Shown: one piece after another, positions 55,279 through 64,000 of the stretch
Layout of the letters: each line of letters starts with the position of its first letter
Position numbering within the stretch: position 1 is the stretch's first letter
NCBI RefSeq assembly: GCF_002115755.1
Contig: NZ_JFKA01000006.1
Location: 62,001 to 126,000 of the forward strand
Direction: 5' to 3'
Length of the DNA stretch: 64,000 nt
From: Thalassospira mesophila
GTDB lineage: Bacteria > Pseudomonadota > Alphaproteobacteria > Rhodospirillales > Thalassospiraceae
Notes under the pieces: generated by a model
Told to the model about the DNA's origin: nothing
Databases searched by the model: none
What the model saw: the letters and a program-made list of their open reading frames with translations, nothing else
Program-made: the position numbers and the translations under genes

Positions 55279-56181
55279 TCAAACAATCAGTTGTACCTTC
55301 AGGGACGCGGCGTGGACCTCTTCGACAAAGGCAGACACAAGGCTGCTGTTGCGCGCACGGACTGGCCGGATGATGTGGTAATCGTAAATCTGTGTTGGCC
55401 GGAATGGCCGGGCTGTTACCCGGTTTGCTGCAAATTCAAGCGATAACGGGTCGGCAATGGTCAGGCCCAGCCCTGCTGCGACCAGTTCCCCCACATTATG
55501 AATGGTGGTTGATTCAATAACCACCTTGGGCTGAAGGTTGTAGCGCCGAAAAGCCGCATCAACCAGATTACGGGTGCGGCTGGATTCCCCCAGCGCAATA
55601 AAGGGTTCATCCTTAAGGTCTTCGGGGGTGATTTCCGATTTATCCGATAACCGATGGCCATGTGGCATAATCACAACCATAGGCGGGGCCTGCAGGTGCT
55701 CAACCGTCACAGATGGATGTTCGTGACTGTTCACCACCAGTGCCAGGTCCAGCCTGCGCAACAGCACGGCTTCGCTTAGAAATTGTGAGCTGCGGGTTTC
55801 GACAGAAATGAAAACATCGGGATAGCGCGCCAGAAACCCCGATAATACGCGGCTTAAAAACATTCCCGAAAGGGCCGGCATCGCCCCGATAACCAGATGC
55901 CCGCGTTCCTCGCGGCGAATGGCCTCTACCGCGCGGGTAAGCTGGTGAACGCCGCCAAATATGCGTTGGACCTCTTCATAAAGGCGCATCCCCCGTCCGG
56001 TTGGCACCAGGCGCCCGCTTTCGCGTTCAAAAAGTTCCAGCCCGGTATCGGCTTCGAGGTCGCGGATCAGCTTGCTGGCGGCAGGTTGCGATATCCGCAT
56101 GATCTCGGCAGCACGGCTGACGGTTCCGCCCTCGATCACGGCCATTAATGCTTCAAGTTGCCTCAGGCTGGGTGCGCGCAT
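55279..56181 (-). CDS. LysR-family regulator of the opine-like locus
   Basis: About 300 residues from the ATG at 56181 behind AAAAGG; the frame is open from 56214. The helix-turn-helix is MRAPSLRQLEALMAVIEGGTVSRAAEIMRISQPAASKLIRDLE, followed by an effector domain starting at GHLVIGAMPALSG. The protein resembles opine-catabolism regulators of the OccR/NocR kind. It diverges from the flavoprotein operon across 94 bp that contain copy 3 of the CGACTTTGAC motif. Confidence 0.9.
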   Translation of the reverse strand: MRAPSLRQLEALMAVIEGGTVSRAAEIMRISQPAASKLIRDLEADTGLELFERESGRLVPTGRGMRLYEEVQRIFGGVHQLTRAVEAIRREERGHLVIGAMPALSGMFLSRVLSGFLARYPDVFISVETRSSQFLSEAVLLRRLDLALVVNSHEHPSVTVEHLQAPPMVVIMPHGHRLSDKSEITPEDLKDEPFIALGESSRTRNLVDAAFRRYNLQPKVVIESTTIHNVGELVAAGLGLTIADPLSLEFAANRVTARPFRPTQIYDYHIIRPVRARNSSLVSAFVEEVHAASLKVQLIV

Positions 56182-56216
56182 GGGTATAACCTTTTTGAAT
56201 ATATCCCCGAACAAAA

Positions 56217-56226
56217 CGACTTTGAC
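56217..56226 (+). promoter_or_regulatory. Shared upstream motif, copy 3 (flavoprotein/ABC operon)
   Basis: CGACTTTGAC, followed by TTT as in copy 1, lies 49 bp before the first ATG and between the divergent LysR gene and the operon. It may be a LysR site or part of the promoter. Confidence 0.5.
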
Positions 56227-56275
56227 TTTCTACCCTGCCTATTTAGTTTGAAGCAAGAAAAAGAACGAGGAAAAC

Positions 56276-57373
56276 ATGGACGCTGACATCATCGTTATCG
56301 GCGCAGGCGTTGTGGGGGCTGCCTTGGCCTTCGGCCTTGCCCGGGATGGTTACAAGGTCAAAGTGCTTGACGGAAAAAACAGGGATCTTCGCGCAGCCCG
56401 TGCCAATTTCGGGTTGGTCTGGGTACAGGGAAAAGGTGCGGACGCACCGGCCTATCGCCGACTGACACATCAAAGTGCCGAGCTTTGGCCGCGCTTTTGC
56501 GATGAACTTGCCAACACCGCACAGGTACAGGTTGATTACGCAAACCCCGGCGGGTTTCATTATTGCCTGGGCGATGCCGAATTTGAAAATCGTGCGGCTT
56601 TGGCCGAACGTATTAACAGCACTGCCAAAACCCCTGAAATTGACATGCTTAGCCGGCAGGATCTGGAAAAAATGGTGCCTGCGGCATCTTTTGGGCCAGA
56701 AGTCACTGGTGCCAGCTATTGCCGTCTGGACGGTCATGTCAATCCGCTTCAATTACTTGATGCTTTGCATAAGGGCATTGCGGCGCAGGGTGGGTCTGTA
56801 TTGTTTCGGCATCCGGTATCGGATGTGAAACCGCTTGCAACCGGGTTTGCCGTTAATGGCCCCGCCGGGACGCTGACCGCCCGATATGTCATTATCGCTG
56901 CCGGGCTAGGGACACCGGATCTGGCCAATTCCCATGACATGGATGTTCAAATCAGCACCACACGCGGGCAAATTCTGGTAACCGAACGTCTGGACCCGTT
57001 TTTGCCGTTTCCGGCCAGCGGTTTGCGCCAAACGGCCGAAGGCACGGTCATGATCGGGGCGACACAGGAACATACATCTGACCGCGGTGTTAGCGTTGGC
57101 TCGGCCACGACGCTCGCCCGGCGGGCCACCCGGATCATTCCGGCACTGGCATCGGTTCGGCTGGTGCGGCAATGGAGCGGGTTTCGAATTTTGCCGCCTG
57201 ATGGCTCGCCAATTTATGCGCAATCAAAATCCGCTCCCGGCCTGTTTGCCGCTGTTTGCCATTCCGGGGTGACACTGGCTGCGGCCCATGCCGCGATTGT
57301 TGGCCCAGCCATGATCAATGGACGGCTGGATAGCGAATTGTCCGATTTTTCTGATGGAAGATTTCATGTTTAG
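56276..57373 (+). CDS. DAO-type FAD oxidoreductase 1 (opine-oxidase beta-subunit-like)
   Basis: A 365-residue flavoprotein of the D-amino-acid-oxidase superfamily. It has the dinucleotide motif GAGVVG (9-14) and the C-terminal substrate/FAD region VRQWSGFRILPPDGSPIYA. Such subunits oxidise secondary amines of amino acids or opines. It starts behind GAGGAAAAC and overlaps the next gene by 8 bp. It is the first gene of the seven-gene operon. It belongs to the same superfamily as the protein at 59032, but the two sequences differ clearly. Confidence 0.88.
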   Translation: MDADIIVIGAGVVGAALAFGLARDGYKVKVLDGKNRDLRAARANFGLVWVQGKGADAPAYRRLTHQSAELWPRFCDELANTAQVQVDYANPGGFHYCLGDAEFENRAALAERINSTAKTPEIDMLSRQDLEKMVPAASFGPEVTGASYCRLDGHVNPLQLLDALHKGIAAQGGSVLFRHPVSDVKPLATGFAVNGPAGTLTARYVIIAAGLGTPDLANSHDMDVQISTTRGQILVTERLDPFLPFPASGLRQTAEGTVMIGATQEHTSDRGVSVGSATTLARRATRIIPALASVRLVRQWSGFRILPPDGSPIYAQSKSAPGLFAAVCHSGVTLAAAHAAIVGPAMINGRLDSELSDFSDGRFHV

Positions 57374-57665
57374 AAGTGTGATGGCAGGCTTGAAAGAACA
57401 AGCAGATATGACTGTTTATGTTAATGGCGTTGAAACGCCAGCCTGGGACGGCGAAACCGTCGCCAGCATTCTTTTGCGGGTGCCCAATGTTGGGCGCCAG
57501 ACACCGGTAAGCGGCGAAACGCGCCTGCCTTATTGCCAGATGGGTGTGTGTTTTGAATGTTTGGCCGTTGTTGATGGTGTGCCATCGGTGCAGGGCTGCC
57601 TGATGCCGCTGAAAGATGGAATGCGAATTGAGCGCCAGCGTGGCCGCCGGGAGGTTGGGCAATGA
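57366..57665 (+). CDS. (2Fe-2S) small subunit (HcnA/opine-oxidase-like)
   Basis: A 99-residue ferredoxin-like protein from the ATG at 57366 (GGAAG ribosome site); an ATG at 57408 is an alternative. Cys57, Cys62, Cys65 and Cys78 form the C-x4-C-x2-C...C pattern of a plant-type [2Fe-2S] centre (YCQMGVCFECLAVV). It relays electrons within a flavoprotein complex with the neighbouring FAD proteins. Its stop overlaps the next start as ATGA. Confidence 0.88.
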   Translation: MFRSVMAGLKEQADMTVYVNGVETPAWDGETVASILLRVPNVGRQTPVSGETRLPYCQMGVCFECLAVVDGVPSVQGCLMPLKDGMRIERQRGRREVGQ

Positions 57666-59035
57666 GTTATGATGTTGTGGTAATTGGCGCAGGCCCGGCG
57701 GGTATGGCCGCGGCGGTGCAGTTGGCGAAACTTGGCATATCTGTTTGTGTTGTCGATGAACAGCCTGCACCGGGCGGTCAGATATGGCGCGGTGTTGAAC
57801 GCAATGCCACCAGCCCGGTTTTTAAGGCCCTTGGCGAGGATTACCAGAAAGGTTCATCGGCAACAGCGGCCTTTCATGCTGCTGGTATCGATTATCAGCC
57901 CGCCGCCCAGGTTTGGCAAATTGAAGACGGCTGGAAAGTTTTTTTGACAGCCGAAGGCAAAAGCCGTTGCATCACCGCAAAGGCAATATTGCTGGCAAAC
58001 GGGGCACAGGAACGCCCGGTTCCCTTTGCGGGCTGGACATTGCCCGGTGTGATGACCGTTGGTGCCGCCCAGATTTTGCTGAAATCCGGGGGAATGTTGC
58101 CTGAAGGGGATGTCTGGATTGCGGGGGCCGGGCCGTTGCCATTGCTTTATGCCACCCAGTTGCTGGAGCTTGGCGGTAAGGTTGCCGGTTATATCGACAC
58201 ATCGCAAAAACCGTCCCTGAAAGCGCTTTCACATTTACCCGCCGCATGGCGCGATTTCCCCGGATTGATGAAAGGCTTGCGCTGGATCTGGAAATTACGG
58301 CGCAGCGGCAAACTGGTCCGCAATACTCGTAATTTGCGTGCCACGGGTGACGGCCAACTACGCCAGATCGAATGGGAAAGTAACGGCAAAACCCGTAAAC
58401 GCGATGTTGGTGTGTTGCTGGTTCATGAAGGGGTTGTGCCGCGTATTCATGAAACCATGGCGCTGGGATGTGATCATGACTGGAATGACCAGCAAAAATA
58501 CTTTGCGCCGCGTGTTGACCAATGGGGCGAAACCAGCCGCAAAGGTATTTTTGTTGCCGGGGATGCCGGTGGCATTGGGGGCTGGAAGGTGGCAACTGTT
58601 TCGGGTGAAATTGCAGGCCTTGGGATTGCCCGGTTTTTAAATATCGGCATTGATGCCGAAAAGCTGCGCCGTGAAGCCGCCCTTGACGACGGGCGCAAAC
58701 GGGCAATGGCGTTACGTCCGCTGCTGGATGCACTTTATACACCGCCGCAAACACCGATTGCCGATGATGTTGTTGTTTGCCGTTGTGAAGAAGTAACCGC
58801 CGGGCGCATTCGCGAAGCTGCCCGTGCTTCGGCCCCCGATGTCGGGGCTGTTAAAGCAGCAACCCGGTGCGGCATGGGGCCATGCCAGGGGCGACAATGC
58901 GGCTATTCGGTTCAGGCGCTAGTGGCGGAGGTGAACAATTTACCAGTGGGTGATGTGCGCTTCTTTAATATTCGCCCGCCGCTAAAGCCTGTAACGCTGG
59001 GTGAAATTGCCACGTTGCAGGATGTGGAAGCGTGA
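57662..59035 (+). CDS. FAD/NAD(P)-fold subunit with BFD-type Fe-S domain (HcnB/opine-oxidase alpha-like)
   Basis: A 457-residue protein with a pyridine-nucleotide-disulphide-oxidoreductase fold. It has the motif GAGPAG (9-14), a second Rossmann stretch VWIAGAGPLP and VAGDAGGIGG near 298-307. The C-terminal domain carries Cys373, Cys375, Cys403 and Cys408 in the BFD [2Fe-2S] pattern (CRC...RCGMGPC). This set of small Fe-S protein, FAD/BFD protein and DAO protein is known from opine oxidases, HcnABC and some amino-acid dehydrogenases. It overlaps the next gene as GTGA. Confidence 0.9.
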   Translation: MSYDVVVIGAGPAGMAAAVQLAKLGISVCVVDEQPAPGGQIWRGVERNATSPVFKALGEDYQKGSSATAAFHAAGIDYQPAAQVWQIEDGWKVFLTAEGKSRCITAKAILLANGAQERPVPFAGWTLPGVMTVGAAQILLKSGGMLPEGDVWIAGAGPLPLLYATQLLELGGKVAGYIDTSQKPSLKALSHLPAAWRDFPGLMKGLRWIWKLRRSGKLVRNTRNLRATGDGQLRQIEWESNGKTRKRDVGVLLVHEGVVPRIHETMALGCDHDWNDQQKYFAPRVDQWGETSRKGIFVAGDAGGIGGWKVATVSGEIAGLGIARFLNIGIDAEKLRREAALDDGRKRAMALRPLLDALYTPPQTPIADDVVVCRCEEVTAGRIREAARASAPDVGAVKAATRCGMGPCQGRQCGYSVQALVAEVNNLPVGDVRFFNIRPPLKPVTLGEIATLQDVEA

Positions 59036-60162
59036 ATATGAACCCGGATATATTGGTAATTGGTGGCGGTTTGCATGGTCTTTCGTGCGCCTTGCAGGCC
59101 GCCCGGCGCGGGGCGTCGGTTCTGGTGGTGGAACGTCATTTTTTGGGGCGGCATGCCTCGGGCTCGACGGCGGCAGGTGTGCGCACCCTTGGCCGGGACC
59201 CGGCTGAATTGCCGTTAAGCCTCGAAGCGGCTGAAACCTGGCACAAAATGGCCGATCTGGTGGGCGATGATTGCGGGTTTAAGGCCTGCGGACAACTGCA
59301 GGTAGCCGAGGATGACGCGGCCATGGCATCGATTGCGGCCCGTATTGCTCGCCTTGAAAAACAGGGCATGCACCACGAAAAGCTGATCGGGGCGGATGAA
59401 TTACGTGAACTTGTGCCGACGATATCACCACATTGCGTGGGGGCGGCATGGGTTTCGGGGGACGGGTCGGCGGACCCGCACCGCGCCATTTGTGCCTTTC
59501 GCGATGCGGCAAAGCGTGCGGGCGTAAACATCATCGAACAATGCCAGGTCATCAGCCTCGGGCGCAATGGGCAAAGCTGGCAGATCCACACCACCAAAGG
59601 TGATTTTAGCGCGGCCGTCGTGATTAATGCGGCAGGGGCCTGGGCCGACAAGATTGCCGAAATGGCGGGTGAACCCGTGCGCCAGGCCATTCGCACATCG
59701 ATGATGGTGGTGACAGAAAGAGCAGGGGACGTTGTGCGCCCGGTGATAAGTTCGTTTGGGCGCAAACTGTCGTTTAAACAGACAGCCGAAGGAACATTGC
59801 TGATTGGCGGTGGCGCACAGGGCCGCCTTGCCGCTGACAAGCAGTCGGCCAGTGTCGATGTGCAGGCATTATCGGTTGCCGTGCAGGCCGCAGTGCGGTT
59901 GTTTCCCTCAATGGTGGGGACGCGCATGGTGCGGGCATGGGCCGGAATGGAAGCCATGACAGAAGATCATTTGCCCGTCATTGGCTTTTCAGATCAGGCC
60001 GAGGGGCTTATTCATGCATTCGGTTTTTCCGGGCATGGGTTTCAGCTTGTCCCGTCTGTGGGGCGGGTGGTTGCCGATCTGGCAATAGAGGGAAAATCCA
60101 ATCAACAACTGGACGCATTTAACGTCAATCGCGTCTCAGAAAAAGGGGTGGCCTCATGTTAG
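59032..60162 (+). CDS. DAO-type FAD oxidoreductase 2
   Basis: A 376-residue flavoprotein of the DAO superfamily, near sarcosine-oxidase beta and HcnC types. It has the motif GGGLHG (11-16), VERHFLGRHASGSTAAGVRT and the C-terminal AWAGMEAMTEDHLPVIG and FGFSGHGFQLVPS. It starts at a GTG coupled to the previous stop; an ATG at 59038 is the alternative. It is the second catalytic-type flavoprotein in the same operon, so the complex may oxidise two related substrates. It overlaps the permease gene by 7 bp. Confidence 0.88.
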   Translation: MNMNPDILVIGGGLHGLSCALQAARRGASVLVVERHFLGRHASGSTAAGVRTLGRDPAELPLSLEAAETWHKMADLVGDDCGFKACGQLQVAEDDAAMASIAARIARLEKQGMHHEKLIGADELRELVPTISPHCVGAAWVSGDGSADPHRAICAFRDAAKRAGVNIIEQCQVISLGRNGQSWQIHTTKGDFSAAVVINAAGAWADKIAEMAGEPVRQAIRTSMMVVTERAGDVVRPVISSFGRKLSFKQTAEGTLLIGGGAQGRLAADKQSASVDVQALSVAVQAAVRLFPSMVGTRMVRAWAGMEAMTEDHLPVIGFSDQAEGLIHAFGFSGHGFQLVPSVGRVVADLAIEGKSNQQLDAFNVNRVSEKGVASC

Positions 60163-61097
60163 GCTATATTTTTCGCAGGATTTTGTTAGCCATTCCAACA
60201 TTGTTGGTCATGCTGACGGTGGTTTTTATTCTGGTTCGTCTGGTGCCGGGCGATCCTGCTGTTGCGATGCTGGGTGATCGCGCCAGCGAGGCAACACTGC
60301 AAGCGTTGCGCGAACAGCTGGGCCTGAACCAGCCCATTGCGGTGCAGTATTTCGAATTTCTAGGCAATATGATCACCGGTGATTTCGGCAAATCAATGGT
60401 GACGGGCCGCACGGTTTTGTCCGAAGTTGGCGCTGTTTTGCCCTATACGCTGGAACTGACCTTTTCGGCCATGGTGTTAGGAACGCTGTTTGGGTTGCCG
60501 CTTGGTGTTATTGCGGCGGTTCGGCGCAATAAATGGCCCGATTATGCAAGCCGCATCGTGTCGTTGATCGGTTTGTCCTTTCCGGGGTTTGTGTCGGCGA
60601 TTTTGTTGTTGCTGTGTTTTGCTGTCTGGCAGCACTGGCTGCCGGTTATGAGCCGTGCATCCTCCGACCCGGTAACGCATATTCGCAACCTGATTTTGCC
60701 CGCCCTTAATCTGGGTCTGATCATGATGGCCTATATCGCCCGCGTAACGCGTTCATCAATGCTTGATGTGCTGGGCGAGGATTACATCCGCACCGCGCAG
60801 GCCAAGGGGGTGAAGGCACGAACCCTGGTGATGCGTCATGCGCTGGGCAATGCCCTGATCCCGATTGTTACGGTGGTGGGGCTTTATTTTGGCACCCTGA
60901 TTGGCAATTCCGTTTTGGCCGAAATCGTTTTTACCCGGCCCGGTCTGGGGAAGCTGATACTGGGGGCCTTGCAATCGCGTGATTACACCATGTTGCAGGG
61001 GCTGATGGTTGTTTTTGCGATTTTCGTCATTCTTGTAAATACCGCGACCGACGTCATTTATGGCCTGGTCGACCCGCGAGTGAGTTATAAAAAATGA
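60156..61097 (+). CDS. Oligopeptide/opine-type ABC permease, DppB family (system 2)
   Basis: A 313-residue inner-membrane protein with the DppB start (MLGYIFRRILLAIPTLLVML), LGLNQPIAVQYFEFLGNMITGDFGKS, the EAA loop YIRTAQAKGVKARTLVMRHALGNALIPIV, and FTRPGLGKLILGALQSRDY. It overlaps both neighbours, so the oxidase and transporter genes are translated as one unit. Confidence 0.93.
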   Translation: MLGYIFRRILLAIPTLLVMLTVVFILVRLVPGDPAVAMLGDRASEATLQALREQLGLNQPIAVQYFEFLGNMITGDFGKSMVTGRTVLSEVGAVLPYTLELTFSAMVLGTLFGLPLGVIAAVRRNKWPDYASRIVSLIGLSFPGFVSAILLLLCFAVWQHWLPVMSRASSDPVTHIRNLILPALNLGLIMMAYIARVTRSSMLDVLGEDYIRTAQAKGVKARTLVMRHALGNALIPIVTVVGLYFGTLIGNSVLAEIVFTRPGLGKLILGALQSRDYTMLQGLMVVFAIFVILVNTATDVIYGLVDPRVSYKK

Positions 61098-61972
61098 CCA
61101 GCGCAGCAATTTCCAATTCATCCGAAACTGTCAAATCCAGCCCGGTTTTAACTGCGTTGCGCCGTAATCGCATGGCGTGGCTTGGCGGTGGAACGCTTTT
61201 CATTATTGTGCTGGTCGCCATTTTCGCGCCTCTGATCGCCCCGCACGACCCGCTAGAGCAAAATATTCTCGCGCGTCTTAGCCCGCCATCGGCTGATTTC
61301 TGGCTGGGAACAGACAGTTATGGTCGTGATGTTCTCTCGCGTCTTCTTTATGGTGCGCGGATATCTCTTTCCATCGGTTTTTTGTCGGTTTTAACCGCTA
61401 TGGTTGTTGGCTCATCGTTGGGGATGCTGGCGGGCTATATCGGCGGCGTGTTTGAACAGATTGTGATGGGCCTTGTTGATGTGTTGCTGTCATTTCCGAC
61501 CCTGCTTTTGGGGCTGATGATTGCGGCCATGCTGGGATCAAGTTTTGAAAACCTGATCATTGCCATTGCCATCACCGAAATAGCGCCGTTTGCCCGTGTC
61601 GCCCGCGCCCCGACCATTGCGGTGAAACGGCGCGACTTTGTCGATGCCGGACGGTCGCTTGGTTTGTCGCCGTTGCGCATTCTGGGCGTTCATATATTGC
61701 CCAATATTCTTTCAGATGTGGTTGTTGTGGGCTCGCTCTGGATGGCGTCTGCCATCCGGACCGAGGCGTCACTGGCCTTTATCGGCTTGGGGGTGCAGCC
61801 GCCAACGGCAACATGGGGTGGTATGATCCGCGAGGGGTTCGATAATATTCTAACCGCCTGGTGGCTGGTTGTTTTTCCGTCAGTCGCAATTTTGATAACG
61901 GTACTGGCGCTTAATATTCTTGGCGATGCCTTGCGTGATGCCATTGATCCCAAAACCAGGAGCGGACAATGA
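61094..61972 (+). CDS. Oligopeptide/opine-type ABC permease, DppC family (system 2)
   Basis: A 292-residue membrane protein with the hallmark GTDSYGRDVLSRLLYGARISL, the EAA loop VDAGRSLGLSPLRILGVHILPNILSDV and FIGLGVQPPTATWGGM. It overlaps the DppB gene as ATGA and is followed by the double ATPase after 84 bp. Confidence 0.93.
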   Translation: MTSAAISNSSETVKSSPVLTALRRNRMAWLGGGTLFIIVLVAIFAPLIAPHDPLEQNILARLSPPSADFWLGTDSYGRDVLSRLLYGARISLSIGFLSVLTAMVVGSSLGMLAGYIGGVFEQIVMGLVDVLLSFPTLLLGLMIAAMLGSSFENLIIAIAITEIAPFARVARAPTIAVKRRDFVDAGRSLGLSPLRILGVHILPNILSDVVVVGSLWMASAIRTEASLAFIGLGVQPPTATWGGMIREGFDNILTAWWLVVFPSVAILITVLALNILGDALRDAIDPKTRSGQ

Positions 61973-62056
61973 ATTTAGCATTTCCTCTTTGCGATGTCGT
62001 TTTTGATAAAGCCCGGCATTTCTCCGGTTTTGATTTGGAAGGAAAAGGGAAAAGCC

Positions 62057-63904
62057 ATGCATCTCGCCAGTCTTAATTCAGTGCAGGCATCCGCCAGCGA
62101 AGCACCGGTTCTTTCTGTGCGAAACCTGACGACATCGTTTCGGGTTTACGACGAATGGAACCCGGTTATTCGCGATATCAGCTTTGATGTTCACCCGCGC
62201 GAAACCGTTGCCATTGTCGGGGAATCAGGTTCGGGGAAAAGTGTTACGTCGCTGTCTATTATGCGTCTTTTGCAAGCGGAAAGCAGCCGCGTTGAAGGCA
62301 AGGTTCTGCTTGAAGGTCGCGATCTTCTTGCCCTGAGCGAAGCTGAAATGCGCAAGGTTCGCGGCAAAGATGTGTCGATGATTTTCCAGGAACCGATGAC
62401 ATCGCTAAACCCGATTTTCCCGATTGGTGAGCAGATTGCCGAAGCGCTGATGGTTCACCAGAAAATATCGAAAGCTGATGCCCGGGCCGAGGTCTTGCGG
62501 TTACTTGAAAAAGTGCGCATTCCGAACGCCAACAGACGGTTTAAGGAATATCCACACCAGTTTTCCGGCGGGATGCGCCAGCGTGTGATGATTGCAATGG
62601 CGCTGGCATCGCGTCCTAAACTATTGATTGCCGATGAGCCGACAACCGCCCTTGATGTAACCATTCAAAGCCAGATACTGGACCTGATTAAACAGTTGCA
62701 GGAAGAGGAAGGAATGTCCGTTTTGTTCATTACCCACGATATGGGGGTGGTGGCCGAAGTGGCAGATCGTACCATTGTGATGTATCGCGGGGACACGGTG
62801 GAAACAGGGGCAACTGCCGATATTTTTGTGCGCGGAGAACACCCTTATACCCGTGCCTTGTTATCGGCCGTTCCGCAATTGGGGGCAATCAGTAGCAAGG
62901 GGCTGCCGCTGCGTTTTCCGATTGTAGATGTAAACACGGGCGAAAGCCCGCCTGTGCAGGAAACGAGTAATACTGTTTCGACGGAAAAACAGCCGCTCCT
63001 GGAAGTTAAAAATCTAACCACCCGGTTTCCGATACAAAGCGGGTGGTTTGGCGGATCGGTCGGGGCTGTTCATGCTGTCGAGGATATTTCCTTTAGCATC
63101 CGCAAGGGTGAAACGCTGTCATTAGTGGGTGAATCGGGTTGTGGCAAATCGACAACCGGGCGTTCCATCTTGCGCCTGACGATCCCGCAAAAGGGTCAGA
63201 TTCTGCTAAACGGGCAGGATATTTTGAAACTTGGCGCATCCGAACTTCGCCAGATGCGACGTTCCATCCAGATGATTTTTCAAGACCCATATGCGTCGTT
63301 AAATCCGCGTATCAGTATTGGTGCGGCCCTGATCGAACCTTTTCGGCAACATGGCCTTGGCACGCGTGCAGATGCACGGGACAAGGCCGTATCCCTTTTG
63401 GAAAAAGTTGGGCTGAATGCCGACATGATGCAGCGTTACCCGCATGAATTTTCGGGCGGGCAACGCCAGCGCATCGCAATTGCGCGTGCCTTGATGCTTG
63501 ACCCCAAAATTATTGTCGCCGATGAAGCTGTTTCGGCCCTTGATGTTTCGGTTAAGGCGCAAGTGTGCAATCTGTTGCTGGATTTGCAGGAAAGTTTTGA
63601 TCTTTCGTTTCTGTTCATATCCCACGATATGGCGGTGGTGGAACGGGTCAGTCATCGGGTTGCGGTGATGTATCTGGGGGAAATTGTTGAAATTGGCCCG
63701 CGGGCGGCGGTTTTTGAAAACCCCCAGCATTCCTATACGAAAAAATTGCTGTCCGCTGTGCCTGTGCCAGATCCGTCACGCCGGACTCTGCGAAATGAAA
63801 TTTCGGTGGAAGAACTTAGAAGTCCTATTCGCCCAGCGGGGTATGAAGCGCCTGTGCGTGAATATCGCGAAGTTACAACCGATCATTTCGTTCAGGTGAG
63901 TTAG
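62057..63904 (+). CDS. Oligopeptide/opine-type ABC double ATPase (system 2)
   Basis: About 615 residues from the ATG at 62057 behind a GGAAGG-rich leader; the frame is open from 61994. It has two complete nucleotide-binding domains: Walker A GESGSGKS (55-62) with FSGGM and LIADEP, then GESGCGKST with FSGGQ and IVADEA. In the second Walker B the usual DEP or DEPT reads DEAVSALD, a change seen in some DppF-type domains. The catalytic Glu is kept. It is the last gene seen in the operon, and no terminator is visible before the window ends. Confidence 0.92.
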   Translation: MHLASLNSVQASASEAPVLSVRNLTTSFRVYDEWNPVIRDISFDVHPRETVAIVGESGSGKSVTSLSIMRLLQAESSRVEGKVLLEGRDLLALSEAEMRKVRGKDVSMIFQEPMTSLNPIFPIGEQIAEALMVHQKISKADARAEVLRLLEKVRIPNANRRFKEYPHQFSGGMRQRVMIAMALASRPKLLIADEPTTALDVTIQSQILDLIKQLQEEEGMSVLFITHDMGVVAEVADRTIVMYRGDTVETGATADIFVRGEHPYTRALLSAVPQLGAISSKGLPLRFPIVDVNTGESPPVQETSNTVSTEKQPLLEVKNLTTRFPIQSGWFGGSVGAVHAVEDISFSIRKGETLSLVGESGCGKSTTGRSILRLTIPQKGQILLNGQDILKLGASELRQMRRSIQMIFQDPYASLNPRISIGAALIEPFRQHGLGTRADARDKAVSLLEKVGLNADMMQRYPHEFSGGQRQRIAIARALMLDPKIIVADEAVSALDVSVKAQVCNLLLDLQESFDLSFLFISHDMAVVERVSHRVAVMYLGEIVEIGPRAAVFENPQHSYTKKLLSAVPVPDPSRRTLRNEISVEELRSPIRPAGYEAPVREYREVTTDHFVQVS

Positions 63905-64000
63905 GGCAAAGAACAAATTGATACATGACCGGTTTTGGGAGCCGGACCGTGTTAATGTTTGAGAATGAAATTCGGCATCCCGGTCGAGAGCGGCAATTGC
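63905..64000. other. Window end, no feature recognised
   Basis: The last 96 bases hold no clear terminator or gene start. Confidence 0.4.

Noticed and set aside
57366..60162. HcnABC-type hydrogen cyanide synthase
   Set aside because: The three-subunit order matches, but an extra DAO gene, an opine-type dehydrogenase and a fused importer operon point to uptake and oxidation of an amino-acid derivative rather than glycine-to-cyanide oxidation.

Overview
The window looks like a chromosomal segment of a marine or plant-associated alphaproteobacterium. It has moderate-to-high GC, operons with many ATGA/GTGA overlaps, three complete TRAP transporters, three ABC import systems and a dense set of catabolic genes. 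A Rhodospirillales genus such as Thalassospira would fit, but I cannot prove the genus from the sequence. I see no rRNA, tRNA, CRISPR array, prophage or full insertion sequence. || Layout. (1) 1-2.2 kb: the 3' end of a low-complexity exoprotein followed by its TpsB-type outer-membrane translocator. (2) 2.2-15.4 kb: a complete myo-inositol island. One long minus-strand operon encodes an ABC importer (binding protein, permease, ATPase), then iolC (fused to an aldolase-like DUF2090 domain), iolD, iolE, iolB, mmsA/iolA and iolG. It lies under an RpiR-type regulator (iolR) with a GGAA-N6-TTCC operator in front of the operon. A second Gfo/Idh/MocA dehydrogenase diverges from iolR. (3) 15.5-28.1 kb: a tyrosine/homogentisate island made of an Lrp-type regulator, hppD, maiA in an operon with a TRAP transporter, an IclR and a MarR regulator, hmgA and fahA. 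A two-gene cassette of unknown function (17.3-20.1 kb) sits inside it. (4) 28.1-33.6 kb: a D-aminoacylase in an operon with a TRAP transporter, with a divergent LysR gene. (5) 33.7-40.8 kb: a third TRAP transporter, a GntR/FCD regulator, an IlvD/Edd sugar-acid dehydratase and an RraA-family aldolase. (6) 41-45.7 kb: a SnoaL-like protein, an L-lactate dehydrogenase-like enzyme, an HSL-type hydrolase, a 269-bp inverted-repeat element resembling a MITE, and a CocE/NonD hydrolase. (7) 45.8-51.2 kb: an oligopeptide-type ABC importer (Tat-exported binding protein, two permeases, double ATPase). (8) 52-63.9 kb: an opine-like catabolic locus with an octopine/nopaline-type dehydrogenase, a family-5 binding protein, a LysR regulator, and a tightly overlapping operon of two DAO-type flavoproteins, a [2Fe-2S] protein, a FAD/BFD protein and a second oligopeptide-type ABC system. 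|| How it works together. Each island pairs an importer with the enzymes that would consume its cargo and a local regulator. The most novel part is the opine-like locus: two different catalytic flavoproteins share one pair of electron-transfer subunits, and a 10-13 bp motif (core CGACTTTGAC) recurs 50-62 bp upstream of its three transcription units. Other unexplained structures are the MITE-like element, the two-gene cassette with an AT-rich palindrome in front of it, a cluster of hairpins between hmgA and fahA, and GC-rich stem-loops after three binding-protein genes.
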